64,000 bases of DNA, from assembly GCF_014395425.1 (NCBI RefSeq), contig NZ_CP060711.1, positions 1,984,001 to 2,048,000 of the forward strand, written 5' to 3'. Of the stretch, positions 8,598 to 16,193 are shown piece after piece; position 1 is the stretch's first letter; each line of letters begins with the position of its first letter. The notes beneath the pieces were generated by a model. That model had not been told where the DNA came from. It ran no database searches and saw only the letters and a program-made list of their open reading frames with translations. A program made the position numbers and the translations under genes. The DNA comes from Thermomonas brevis (GTDB lineage Bacteria; Pseudomonadota; Gammaproteobacteria; Xanthomonadales; Xanthomonadaceae).

Positions 8598-9836
8598 TCA
8601 GCCCACCACGTTCAACACTTCGTAGCAGGCGCCCATCGTGTGGTAATCGGTCTTGCCGGCCGGACTCTTCTCGTCGTCGTACTTGCGGTTGTCGGCGTCG
8701 AGGATGCGGAACCACGCGCCGTACTGGTGATCGACCATGTGTCGCCACACATACGCCCACAGCCTGTCGTACTGCTGCCAGTACGCGGCATCGCCGGTGC
8801 GGTGCGCGAGCAGCGCGGCGACGGCCAGCGATTCGGCCTGCACCCAGAAATACTTGTCGTCGTCGCAGACGAAGCTGTCGCCGCCGATGGGTGCGCCGTC
8901 CATGCCGGGCTGGCGGCGCACTTCCGGCGCGAAGCCGTAGTACAGCCCGCCGCGCGCCTCGTCCCACGAGCGCGCGACCGCCGTGTCGAACAGCTGCCGC
9001 GCGGTCGGCACCAGCCAGTCGGCATCGACGTGGCGGTCGAGGATCAGCAGCAGCTTGGCCCATTCGGTCTGGTGGCCGGGCTGGAAGCCCCAAGGGCGGA
9101 ACAGGTGCTTGGGGTTGTCGAGGTTGTAGTTCCAGTCGATGTTCCAGTCGCGGTCGTAGTGCTCCCACACCAGTCCGCCGGCCTTGGCCGCCTGCCGGCG
9201 GGTCATGTTGTCGGCCAGTTGCAGCGCGCGTTGCAGGTAGCGTTGCTCGCCGCTGGCCTCGAACGCCGCCAGCATCGCCTCGCACATGTGCATGTTGGCG
9301 TTCTGGCCGCGATAGCCGGTGAAGTTCCACTGCGCGTCGGCCTCGTCGCGGTACAGGCCGTGCTGCGGTTCCCAGAAGTGGCGCTCCAGCAGCTGCCAAG
9401 TCTCGTCCATCCAGCCGCGCGCGTCCTCGATGCCGACCTTCAGGCCGCAGGAATAGGCCAGCAGCACGAAGGCCACGCCGTAGCAGTGGTTCATGTCGTC
9501 CTCGACCCGGCCGTCGCGCAGCGTCCACGCATAGCCGCCGGTGGCGGGATTGCGGTGCACGTCGCGCAGGTAGTGCAGGCCGTGCTTCACCGCATCCAGA
9601 TACTCGGGATTGCCGAACGCGCGGTACGCCATCGCGTAGTTGAAGACGAAGCGCGTGCTGCTGACGAGGTGGCGATGGCCGGCGTCGTAGACCGTGCCGT
9701 CGTCCTTGAAGTAGTGGAAGAAGCCGCCGGCGGGATCGATGCAGCGCGGGTGGTAGAAGGCCAGGGTGTCGGCGATGTGCGCGCGCAGGACAGCGGGCGA
9801 GCGGAAATCGGGCATGGGCGTGGCGGGCAGGTTCAT
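8598..9836 (-). CDS. AGE-family sugar isomerase/epimerase, probable mannose isomerase
   Basis: The 412-residue product belongs to the N-acylglucosamine 2-epimerase superfamily, an alpha/alpha barrel that interconverts sugars at C1/C2. Family features are the N-terminal HPRCIDPAGGFFHYFKDDG segment, RFVFNYAMAYRAFG, GQNANMHMCEAMLAAFEA, and a late HTEWAKLLLIL-like segment (here QTEWAKLLLIL). Genes for a fructokinase, a sugar transporter and three mannosidases lie alongside, so mannose-to-fructose isomerisation is the most likely reaction. N-acylglucosamine or mannobiose 2-epimerase activity is the alternative. The ATG at 9836 overlaps the fructokinase stop in ATGA. It is probably cytoplasmic, as no signal peptide is present. 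Confidence 0.82.
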   Translation of the reverse strand: MNLPATPMPDFRSPAVLRAHIADTLAFYHPRCIDPAGGFFHYFKDDGTVYDAGHRHLVSSTRFVFNYAMAYRAFGNPEYLDAVKHGLHYLRDVHRNPATGGYAWTLRDGRVEDDMNHCYGVAFVLLAYSCGLKVGIEDARGWMDETWQLLERHFWEPQHGLYRDEADAQWNFTGYRGQNANMHMCEAMLAAFEASGEQRYLQRALQLADNMTRRQAAKAGGLVWEHYDRDWNIDWNYNLDNPKHLFRPWGFQPGHQTEWAKLLLILDRHVDADWLVPTARQLFDTAVARSWDEARGGLYYGFAPEVRRQPGMDGAPIGGDSFVCDDDKYFWVQAESLAVAALLAHRTGDAAYWQQYDRLWAYVWRHMVDHQYGAWFRILDADNRKYDDEKSPAGKTDYHTMGACYEVLNVVG

Positions 9837-10828
9837 GCGATGGCGTCCTGTTGTTCCAGCAGCTGGTGCACTTCGTCGAGCGTGGGCATGGCGGCGAACG
9901 CGCCCTTGCGGGTGACCGCCAGCGCGCCGACCGCCGCGCCGAAGCGCAGCACTTCGGCGATGGCGTCGCGGTCGCGGCAGAACGCCGCGAAACCCGCGCC
10001 GCTGGCGCCGCGTTCGGCCAGCGCGTGCAGCACGCCGCCGACGAAGGCGTCGCCGGCGGCGGTGGTGTCCAAGCAGGGCACGCGGAAGCTGGGAGCGATG
10101 CCCTGCACGTCGCGCGTCCACCAGCGCAGCGGCGCGGCGCCGTCGGTGACGATCACCCAGCGCGCGCGCGCGGCCAGCAGCCGGTGCAGCACTTGCGCTT
10201 CGCCTTCATGGCCGAGCGGCTGTGCCAGATAGTCCAGCTCCTCGCGCGAGAGTTTCACCAGCTCGGCGCGCTCCAGCGCCTGCCACAGCCGCGGTATCGG
10301 ATCGACGGCGGCATGCCACAGTGCGGGGCGCAGGTTGAGGTCGAGGCTGACCAGCGCGCCGGCATCGCGCGCGCGCTCCATGCCGGCGAAGGTGGCGTCC
10401 GCGATGCCGGCTTCGGTCAGGCTGTTGGAGCAGACGTGGAAGCAGCCGGTGCCGTCGAAGCAGCCCGGCCGGAAGTGTTCGTCGCGGAACAGCAGGTCGG
10501 CGGCGGGCGGGCGGTAGAAGCTGAAGCTGCGCTCGCCGTGCGCGTCCAGCGCGACGAAGGCCAGCGCGGTCTTGGCGGCGTCGGTGCGCACGATCAGGTC
10601 GGTGGCGACGCCGGCCTCGGCGAGGCTTTCGACGAGGAAGTCGCCGAACATGTCGCGCCCGACCATGCCGGCGAAATGGCTGCGTGCGCCCAGCCGCGCC
10701 GCCGCCACCGCGACGTTGGCCGGCGCGCCGCCCGCGTACTGCAGGAACGCGCGCGGCGCGTCCGCCGTGGCCGGCGGCTGCGCCAGCATGTCGATCAGGA
10801 TTTCGCCGAAGCAGACGATCTTGCCCAT
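9833..10828 (-). CDS. PfkB-family carbohydrate kinase, probable fructokinase
   Basis: This 331-residue cytoplasmic kinase of the ribokinase family has the N-terminal sugar-binding GGAPANVA motif (33-40) and the C-terminal DTTAAGDAF motif with the catalytic Asp about residue 260. In this locus it would phosphorylate fructose made by the downstream isomerase, delivering fructose-6-phosphate to glycolysis. The gene starts 7 bp after the transporter stop and overlaps the isomerase by 4 bp, so all three are likely co-transcribed. 2-keto-3-deoxygluconate or another sugar cannot be excluded as substrate. Confidence 0.85.
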   Translation of the reverse strand: MGKIVCFGEILIDMLAQPPATADAPRAFLQYAGGAPANVAVAAARLGARSHFAGMVGRDMFGDFLVESLAEAGVATDLIVRTDAAKTALAFVALDAHGERSFSFYRPPAADLLFRDEHFRPGCFDGTGCFHVCSNSLTEAGIADATFAGMERARDAGALVSLDLNLRPALWHAAVDPIPRLWQALERAELVKLSREELDYLAQPLGHEGEAQVLHRLLAARARWVIVTDGAAPLRWWTRDVQGIAPSFRVPCLDTTAAGDAFVGGVLHALAERGASGAGFAAFCRDRDAIAEVLRFGAAVGALAVTRKGAFAAMPTLDEVHQLLEQQDAIA

Positions 10829-10835
10829 CGTGGAA

Positions 10836-12146
10836 TCATTCGCCCTGTTGGATGGCGGCAGGCAGGCGCGAACCCGACAAGCCGTAGAAGATGATGTAGC
10901 CGTAGCACAGCAGCGGCAGCACGAAGCTGCGGTGCAGGCCGATCGCGTCGGCCAGCAGCCCTTGCAGGAACGGCACCGCGGCGCCGCCGACGATGGCCAT
11001 GATCAGCAGGCTGGAGCCCTTGTTGGTCAGCGGGCCGAGGCGTTCGATGCCGAGCGCGAAGATGGTCGGGAACATGATCGAGTTGAACAGTCCGATCGCC
11101 ACCACCGAGTACGTCGCGAGCTGTCCGCCGCTGGCCATGGTGGCCGCCAGCAGGGCCATGTTGACCGCGGCGAACAGGGCGAGCAGCAGGCGCGGCGAGA
11201 AGCGCGCCAGCAGCGCCGAGCCGGCGAAGCGGCCGACCATCGCCATCGTCCAGTAGGCCGAGACGTAGCGGGTGGCGTCCTGTTCGCTGATGCCGCCGAT
11301 GTCCGGCATCGACAGGTAGTTGACCAGGAAGCTGCCGATGGCGACTTCCGCGCCGACATAGAAGAAGATCGCCAGCACGCCGTAGCGCAGGTGGCGGTGG
11401 CGCAGCGCCTCGCCGTAGCCGTGGCGGGCGGGATCGGCTTGCTCGGTGCTTTCGCGCAGCAGCGGCAGGCGGAACAGGAACACGAACAGCGCCAGCAGGA
11501 ACAGCGCGACCGCCAGGCCGAGATATGGCCCCTGCACCGATTGCGCTTCGGCCGCGCGATAGGCGGCCTGTTCAGCCAGCGGCAGCGCCGCCAGTTCGTC
11601 GCCGCTTCTGATCGTGCCGCCGAGGATCAGCATGCCGCCGAAGATCGGGGCGATGGCGGTGCCCAGCGAATTCAGCGCCTGCGCCAGGGTCAGCCGGCTG
11701 GAGGCGGTGCGGGTCGGTCCCAGCAGCGCGACGTAGGGATTGGCCGCGACCTGCAACACGGTGATGCCGGTGGCGAGCACGAACAGCGCGGCGAGGAAGG
11801 CGGGGTATTCTCGCATCGCCGCCGCCGGCCAGAAGCCGAGCGCACCGATGCCGGCGATCACCAGCCCGGCGACGATGCCCAGCTTGTAGCCCAGGTGCGC
11901 CACCAGCCGGCCGGCCGGCAGCGACATCAGGAAGTACGCGCCGAAGAAGGTGAACTGCACCAGCATCGCGCGGGCGTAGTTGAGCTCGAAGATCGCCTTC
12001 AGGTGCGGGATCAGGATGTCGTTGAGGCAGGTCAGGAAGCCCCACATGAAGAAGATGCTGGTGACCACCGCCAGCGCCACGCGTTGGGTGGCCGCCGGCG
12101 GGTTGTCGGATGCGAGCGGCGCGGGCTGGAGCGGAGGTGCGGACAT
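10836..12146 (-). CDS. MFS sugar transporter, FucP/GluP type
   Basis: This is an inner-membrane sugar/proton symporter of the FucP subfamily. The product (436 residues from ATG 12146) has about 12 hydrophobic segments. Family features are FFMWGFLTCLNDILIPHLK at the first helix, FFGAYFLMSLPAGRL, and LQVAANPYVALLGP. Mannose or glucose uptake is inferred from the neighbouring mannosidases and mannose isomerase. An upstream in-frame ATG (12188) would overlap the LacI stop by 11 bp and adds a polar MPTDPSIHRHQG tail. The start at 12146 was preferred because it puts a short hydrophilic tail before helix 1. Confidence 0.88.
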   Translation of the reverse strand: MSAPPLQPAPLASDNPPAATQRVALAVVTSIFFMWGFLTCLNDILIPHLKAIFELNYARAMLVQFTFFGAYFLMSLPAGRLVAHLGYKLGIVAGLVIAGIGALGFWPAAAMREYPAFLAALFVLATGITVLQVAANPYVALLGPTRTASSRLTLAQALNSLGTAIAPIFGGMLILGGTIRSGDELAALPLAEQAAYRAAEAQSVQGPYLGLAVALFLLALFVFLFRLPLLRESTEQADPARHGYGEALRHRHLRYGVLAIFFYVGAEVAIGSFLVNYLSMPDIGGISEQDATRYVSAYWTMAMVGRFAGSALLARFSPRLLLALFAAVNMALLAATMASGGQLATYSVVAIGLFNSIMFPTIFALGIERLGPLTNKGSSLLIMAIVGGAAVPFLQGLLADAIGLHRSFVLPLLCYGYIIFYGLSGSRLPAAIQQGE

Positions 12147-12177
12147 CGGCGGGCCTTGGTGGCGGTGGATGGAAGGG

Positions 12178-13242
12178 TCAGTCGGCATGCGCGGCGCTGC
12201 TGTCGCGCACGCACAATCGCACCGGGGCGACCGTACGCAAGGCGGGCGCGTCGGGGGCGTCGAGGCGTTGCAGCAGCAGCAGCGCCGCCTGCCGGCCGCG
12301 TTCGCGCGGATCGACGGCGAGCGTGGTCAGTGAGGGCGTGGCGAGCGCGGCTTCGGAGATGTCGTCGAAGCCGGTGACGGCGAAGTCGCGGCCCGGATGG
12401 ATGCCGCGCGCGGCCAGGCCCAGCATCAGGCCCAGCGCCACCGAATCGTTGTAGCAGACCGCCGCGCTGGGGTGACCGGCGCCGGCGAACAGGTCGCCGG
12501 CGCGCGCCGCCGCGTCCACCCGGTTCGGCGCGGATTCCACCAACCACTGCGCGCGCGGCGCGATGCCGGCTTCGTCCAGCGCCTGCCGGTAGCCGGCGCG
12601 GCGCTGGTGGCAGGAGCTCGATTGGTCGTGGCCGCCGAAGAAGGCGATGTCGCGGTGGCCGCGCTCGATCAGGTGGCGGGTGGCCTGGTAGGCGCCCTGC
12701 TGGTTGTCCAGCGCGAGGAAGTCCCAGTCGTCCGCGCCCGGCAGTTCGCGATTGAACAGCAGCACATTGGCGTGCGCGCCCAGCACTTGCTTCAACTGCG
12801 CCGCATCGCTGCCCTCGGCTGGCGAGAGGATGAAGCCGCTGGGGGTGTGTTCCATCAGCGTCGCCAGCACCGCCTGCTGGCGCTCCGGCGATTCGCCGGT
12901 GCTGCCGAGCAAGGTGACGTAGCCCTTGCCGCCCAGTGCCCCGTCGACGCCCGAGGCGAATTCGGCGAAGAACGGATTGGACAGGTCGTTGATGACCAGC
13001 GCGATGCTGGACGAAGTGCGCCGGCGCAGGTTGGCGGCGGTGCGGTTGTAGACGTAGCGCTGCCTGCGCAGTTCGGCCTCGACCCGGGCGCGGGTGTTGG
13101 CGCCCACCAGCGGGCTGCCGCGCAGCACCAGCGACACGGTGGCGCGCGAGACGCCGGCCGCGCGGGCGATGTCGGTCACGGTGACCGCGCGCTTGCCGGG
13201 CTTGCGCGTTGTCTTGCCGGTGGTGGTGGAATCGTTGCTCAT
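12178..13242 (-). CDS. LacI-family transcriptional regulator of the mannose locus
   Basis: The 354-residue product has a LacI helix-turn-helix (VTVTDIARAAGVSRATVSLVL, split here as residues 21-40) followed by a periplasmic-binding-protein-like effector domain with DLSNPFFAEFASGVD and VTGFDDISEAALATPSLTT. It lies inside the catabolic cluster, between GH92 and the transporter. It probably represses the locus until mannose or a manno-oligosaccharide binds. The TTnGATCGATCnAA palindromes at 8357, 15808, 16023 and 16143 are its likely operators. The ATG at 13242 gives the normal short tail before the HTH; the frame upstream of it is a GH92 shadow. Confidence 0.92.
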   Translation of the reverse strand: MSNDSTTTGKTTRKPGKRAVTVTDIARAAGVSRATVSLVLRGSPLVGANTRARVEAELRRQRYVYNRTAANLRRRTSSSIALVINDLSNPFFAEFASGVDGALGGKGYVTLLGSTGESPERQQAVLATLMEHTPSGFILSPAEGSDAAQLKQVLGAHANVLLFNRELPGADDWDFLALDNQQGAYQATRHLIERGHRDIAFFGGHDQSSSCHQRRAGYRQALDEAGIAPRAQWLVESAPNRVDAAARAGDLFAGAGHPSAAVCYNDSVALGLMLGLAARGIHPGRDFAVTGFDDISEAALATPSLTTLAVDPRERGRQAALLLLQRLDAPDAPALRTVAPVRLCVRDSSAAHAD

Positions 13243-13294
13243 CGTCGCTCGGGTGTTGGCGGAAACGTCGCAGCCTAAAGGATTGCCCGACGGG

Positions 13295-15754
13295 TCATTC
13301 CAGCATCGCGCCCGGCGCGGCGCAGGCGGAGGCGGGCAGGGCATCGGGGGAGGTGCCCCAGCCGTTTTCATGCACCTGCCGGCCCAGCTGGAAGCGCAAC
13401 TCGCCGCCCTGGCGCAGGCGCGCCACGTCCAGCCAGACGTTGCGCTGCGGCTGGCCGTCGACGCGCACGCCGTCGACGTAGCGCACGCCGCGCGGATCGG
13501 CGCCGGGCGCGTCGATGCGCAGGCGGCGGCCGTCGCCGAGGTCGATATCGGCATGCGCATAGCGCGGCGCGTGCAGCAGCACCTGGCCGCTGCCCGGCAC
13601 GGCGGGATACAGGCCCAGCGCGCTGAACAGGTACCACGCCGACATCGTGCCGAGGTCGTCGTTGCCGGTGACGCCGTTGGGCGCGTTGGTGAACAGCGCC
13701 TGCGCCGCGCGCAGCACGGTCGCGGTTTTCCACGGCTGGCCGAGCAGGGTGTACATCCACGGCGCGTGCAGGTCGGGCTCGTTGTTCGGGTTGTAGCGGT
13801 ACTGGTTGTAGTAGCTGTACGGGCCCACCACCCACAGCTTGCGCGCGCCGCCGGCGACGTCCTTCGCCAGCGCGTCGTAGCCGAAGAACGCGTCCAGCCG
13901 GTCGCGCGTCCGCGCCAGCCCGCCCATCGCCGCGACCATCCCCGGCACGTCCTGCTGGGTCAGCCACTGGTACTGCCACGCCGTGCCTTCGTGGAAGCCG
14001 TGGTTGGAGCGCGGGTCGTAGGCGCCGTGCGCGGGAACGTAGAAGCCGCCGCCTTCCACGCGCGGGCGTGGGAAGCCGCGAAAGCCGAGTTCCTTGTCCG
14101 CCGTGTCGGCGTCCCACACGCGCCGCCAGTTGCGGCCGCGTTCGCGCAGCGTCGCCGCCGCGTCGGTTTCGCCCAGCGCGCTCGCCATCTGCGCCAGTGC
14201 GCAGTCGGCCAGCGCGTATTCCAGCGTCGCCGAACCGCCGTGGTGCTGGTCCACGTCCATGCCCTTCGACGGATACGCGCGGTCGTAGGGCACGAAGCCG
14301 TCGGCGAGGTAGGTGTCGTTGCCGGCGCGGCCCTGCGCGCGATTCATCGCCGGCGGCCGGCCGCTGGCGTTCTGCCACAGCGCGCTCCACGCCTCGCGCT
14401 CGCGCCCATCCAGCGCGCCGAAGCGCCACAGGTCGACCAGCCACGGCGTCACCGGGTCGCCGGTCATGATGTTGGTGTCGAAATTGGCGTAGCCCCAGCG
14501 CGGCAGCCAGCCCATCTGGTCGTGGATCGCCAGCATCGTGCGGGCGATGTCGCGCGCCACCGCCGGCTGGGTCAGCGCCAGCCACTGGTTCTGCGCGCGG
14601 TAGGTGTCCCACAGCGAGAAATACTCGTAGTACGTCCAGCCGTCGGCGCGGTGGATGGCCTCGTCGTAGCCGCGATAGCGGCCGTCGGCGTCGCTGCCGG
14701 TCATCGGGTGCAGCAGCGCGTGATAGAGCGCGGTGTAGAACACTGTGCGGTCGTCGGGCGATGCGCCGTCGATGCGCACGCGTTGCAGCTCCTTTCGCCA
14801 CGCGGCCTGCGCCTGCGCGCGCATCGCGTCGAACGCCAGCAGCCTGCCGTCGCGCTTGCCTTCGGCGTCGAGGTTGCGGCGCGCGCCCTCGGCATCGACG
14901 TGCGAAATCGCGCTGGTCGCGGTCACGCTGCGCGCACCGGTGAGGTCGAAGCTCAGCCACGCGCCGTTGGCGACTTCCCACTGCGTGCCGACGCTGTGGC
15001 GTCCGCCGGGCACGCCGCCGTCCTTGTCCCACGTGCCGAAAGTCTGGAACGGGCGGTCGAATTCGATGCGGAACCACGTCGTGTACTGCTTGCCGCCGCA
15101 GAAGCTCTTGGTGACCAGCTTGCCTTCGACCGTGCGGTCGCCGACAACCTCGATGACGCTGCCGACGACTTCATGCTTCTCGTTGGCCTGCCCGACGTTG
15201 ACCAGCACGTGGCCGGTCTTCGCATCCGCCGCGAAGGTGTAGCGCTCGGCGGCGGCGCGGGTCAGCGCGGTGGTTTCGGCATCGATGCCGCCGTAGTCGG
15301 TGAGCCGCACGCGGTAATAGCCGGCCTGCCCGGTTTCGCCGTCGTGGGTGTAAGCGGAGGCGTAGCGCTTGTAGTCGAACGACGCGGCCTTCGCGTCGCT
15401 GGTGTCGAACGCGCCGCCCGGCCCGATGCTGCCGGTCACCGGCAGCACCGCCACCTGCCCGCCCTGTTCCCAGCAGCCCGCGCCGGAGACGAAGGAATGG
15501 CCGAAGCCGCGGATCTTCGGATCGCCGTAGCGGTAGCCGGCGTAGTGCTCGGCGATCGGGCTCACCTGGATCATGCCGAACGGCGCGGACGCGCCGGGGA
15601 AGGTGTTGCCCTCGTCCTGAGTGCCGATGAAGCTGTTGACCTCGCGCTCGGGCGCGCGCTGCGCGGCGGCCGGCGTGGAGGCCAGTCCCAGCAGCAGCGT
15701 GCAGGCCAGGCCGGCGACGACGGGATGCGCAAGGCGGGTCGGGAGGACGGGCAT
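13295..15754 (-). CDS. GH92 family alpha-mannosidase, exported
   Basis: GH92 enzymes are Ca-dependent inverting exo-alpha-mannosidases that strip mannose from N-glycans. The 819-residue product has a signal peptide ending near STPAAAQ. The N-terminal signature is GTQDEGNTFPGASAPFGMIQ. The C-terminal catalytic signature is GNDDLGTMSAWYLFSALG (from about residue 697), followed by YPAVPGSG. The ATG at 15754 has AGGAG 7 bp upstream. The longer open frame to 16171 crosses the operator region and is rejected. It is the first gene of the minus-strand operon and has an operator-like palindrome 54 bp upstream of its start. The linkage (alpha-1,2, 1,3 or 1,6) cannot be read from sequence. Confidence 0.93.
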   Translation of the reverse strand: MPVLPTRLAHPVVAGLACTLLLGLASTPAAAQRAPEREVNSFIGTQDEGNTFPGASAPFGMIQVSPIAEHYAGYRYGDPKIRGFGHSFVSGAGCWEQGGQVAVLPVTGSIGPGGAFDTSDAKAASFDYKRYASAYTHDGETGQAGYYRVRLTDYGGIDAETTALTRAAAERYTFAADAKTGHVLVNVGQANEKHEVVGSVIEVVGDRTVEGKLVTKSFCGGKQYTTWFRIEFDRPFQTFGTWDKDGGVPGGRHSVGTQWEVANGAWLSFDLTGARSVTATSAISHVDAEGARRNLDAEGKRDGRLLAFDAMRAQAQAAWRKELQRVRIDGASPDDRTVFYTALYHALLHPMTGSDADGRYRGYDEAIHRADGWTYYEYFSLWDTYRAQNQWLALTQPAVARDIARTMLAIHDQMGWLPRWGYANFDTNIMTGDPVTPWLVDLWRFGALDGREREAWSALWQNASGRPPAMNRAQGRAGNDTYLADGFVPYDRAYPSKGMDVDQHHGGSATLEYALADCALAQMASALGETDAAATLRERGRNWRRVWDADTADKELGFRGFPRPRVEGGGFYVPAHGAYDPRSNHGFHEGTAWQYQWLTQQDVPGMVAAMGGLARTRDRLDAFFGYDALAKDVAGGARKLWVVGPYSYYNQYRYNPNNEPDLHAPWMYTLLGQPWKTATVLRAAQALFTNAPNGVTGNDDLGTMSAWYLFSALGLYPAVPGSGQVLLHAPRYAHADIDLGDGRRLRIDAPGADPRGVRYVDGVRVDGQPQRNVWLDVARLRQGGELRFQLGRQVHENGWGTSPDALPASACAAPGAMLE

Positions 15755-15807
15755 GCGGAGGCTCCTGGCACGGGAGAGAAGCGGCTGCGGATGGATACGG
15801 CAAATTT

Positions 15808-15821
15808 TTAGATCGATCCAA
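15808..15821. promoter_or_regulatory. Putative LacI-family operator, GH92 side
   Basis: TTAGATCGATCCAA is centred on CG at 15814-15815 and lies 54 bp upstream of the GH92 start. It differs from the perfect palindrome at 16023 by one base. Confidence 0.6.
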
Positions 15822-16022
15822 GTAAAGCACAAAACCCGGCAACGGCATCTTGCGGTGCACAAACCGATCCCAAGCCGGCTTTCATCCGAATGGAGCAGGC
15901 CGGCGGCGCTGTTTGGCCGAGCAGCGCTTGCTGTTTCCGATCCGCGAAGCGAACCAATCCGTGACGTGCTGCACGGCAGCATGCAGGGCGCGTTGCGCTG
16001 TGCTAATAATTTTTCGCGCAGA

Positions 16023-16036
16023 TTGGATCGATCCAA
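16023..16036. promoter_or_regulatory. Putative LacI-family operator, perfect palindrome
   Basis: TTGGATCGATCCAA is a perfect 14-bp palindrome with the central CG pair typical of LacI-family operators. It lies just after the AT-rich TAATAAT. Confidence 0.65.
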
Positions 16037-16142
16037 ATCGATGCGGCTGCGGACCGGGCCAAGGGGGTGGCGCGGTCCGGCAGGCCCGTCCCGTGTGGAG
16101 ACGATCCCGTTGCTACGCCGCGCCCTGTTCTGCAACCACGAT

Positions 16143-16156
16143 TTGAATCGATCTAA
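16143..16156. promoter_or_regulatory. Putative LacI-family operator near the receptor start
   Basis: TTGAATCGATCTAA is centred on CG at 16149-16150, with two extra symmetric base pairs on each side. It lies 37 bp upstream of the receptor ATG, where it could act as a roadblock. Confidence 0.55.
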
Positions 16157-16193
16157 ATTTTCCGCCGCCATCTTTCATCCGAGGGGATTCGCC

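Larger units (their letters stand above)
15755..16193. promoter_or_regulatory. Divergent control region between GH92 and the TonB-dependent receptor
   Basis: No convincing gene lies here. The 439-bp stretch carries three copies of a LacI-type palindrome and an AT-rich TAATAAT at 16004-16010 that could be the receptor -10 element, although no good -35 was found. The site at 16023-16036 would then cover the transcription start, a classic repression position. Confidence 0.55.

Noticed and set aside
5921..9322. Very long plus-strand ORF (1133 codons) opposite GH2 and the isomerase
   Set aside because: Its product is low-complexity Arg/Ala/His/Gln typical of antisense frames in GC-rich DNA. The minus strand holds two clear enzymes with catalytic motifs.
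13243..13560. N-terminal extension of the LacI-family ORF
   Set aside because: The extra residues are low-complexity Ala/Ser/Thr/Cys and overlap the GH92 3' end. ATG 13242 gives the normal HTH spacing.
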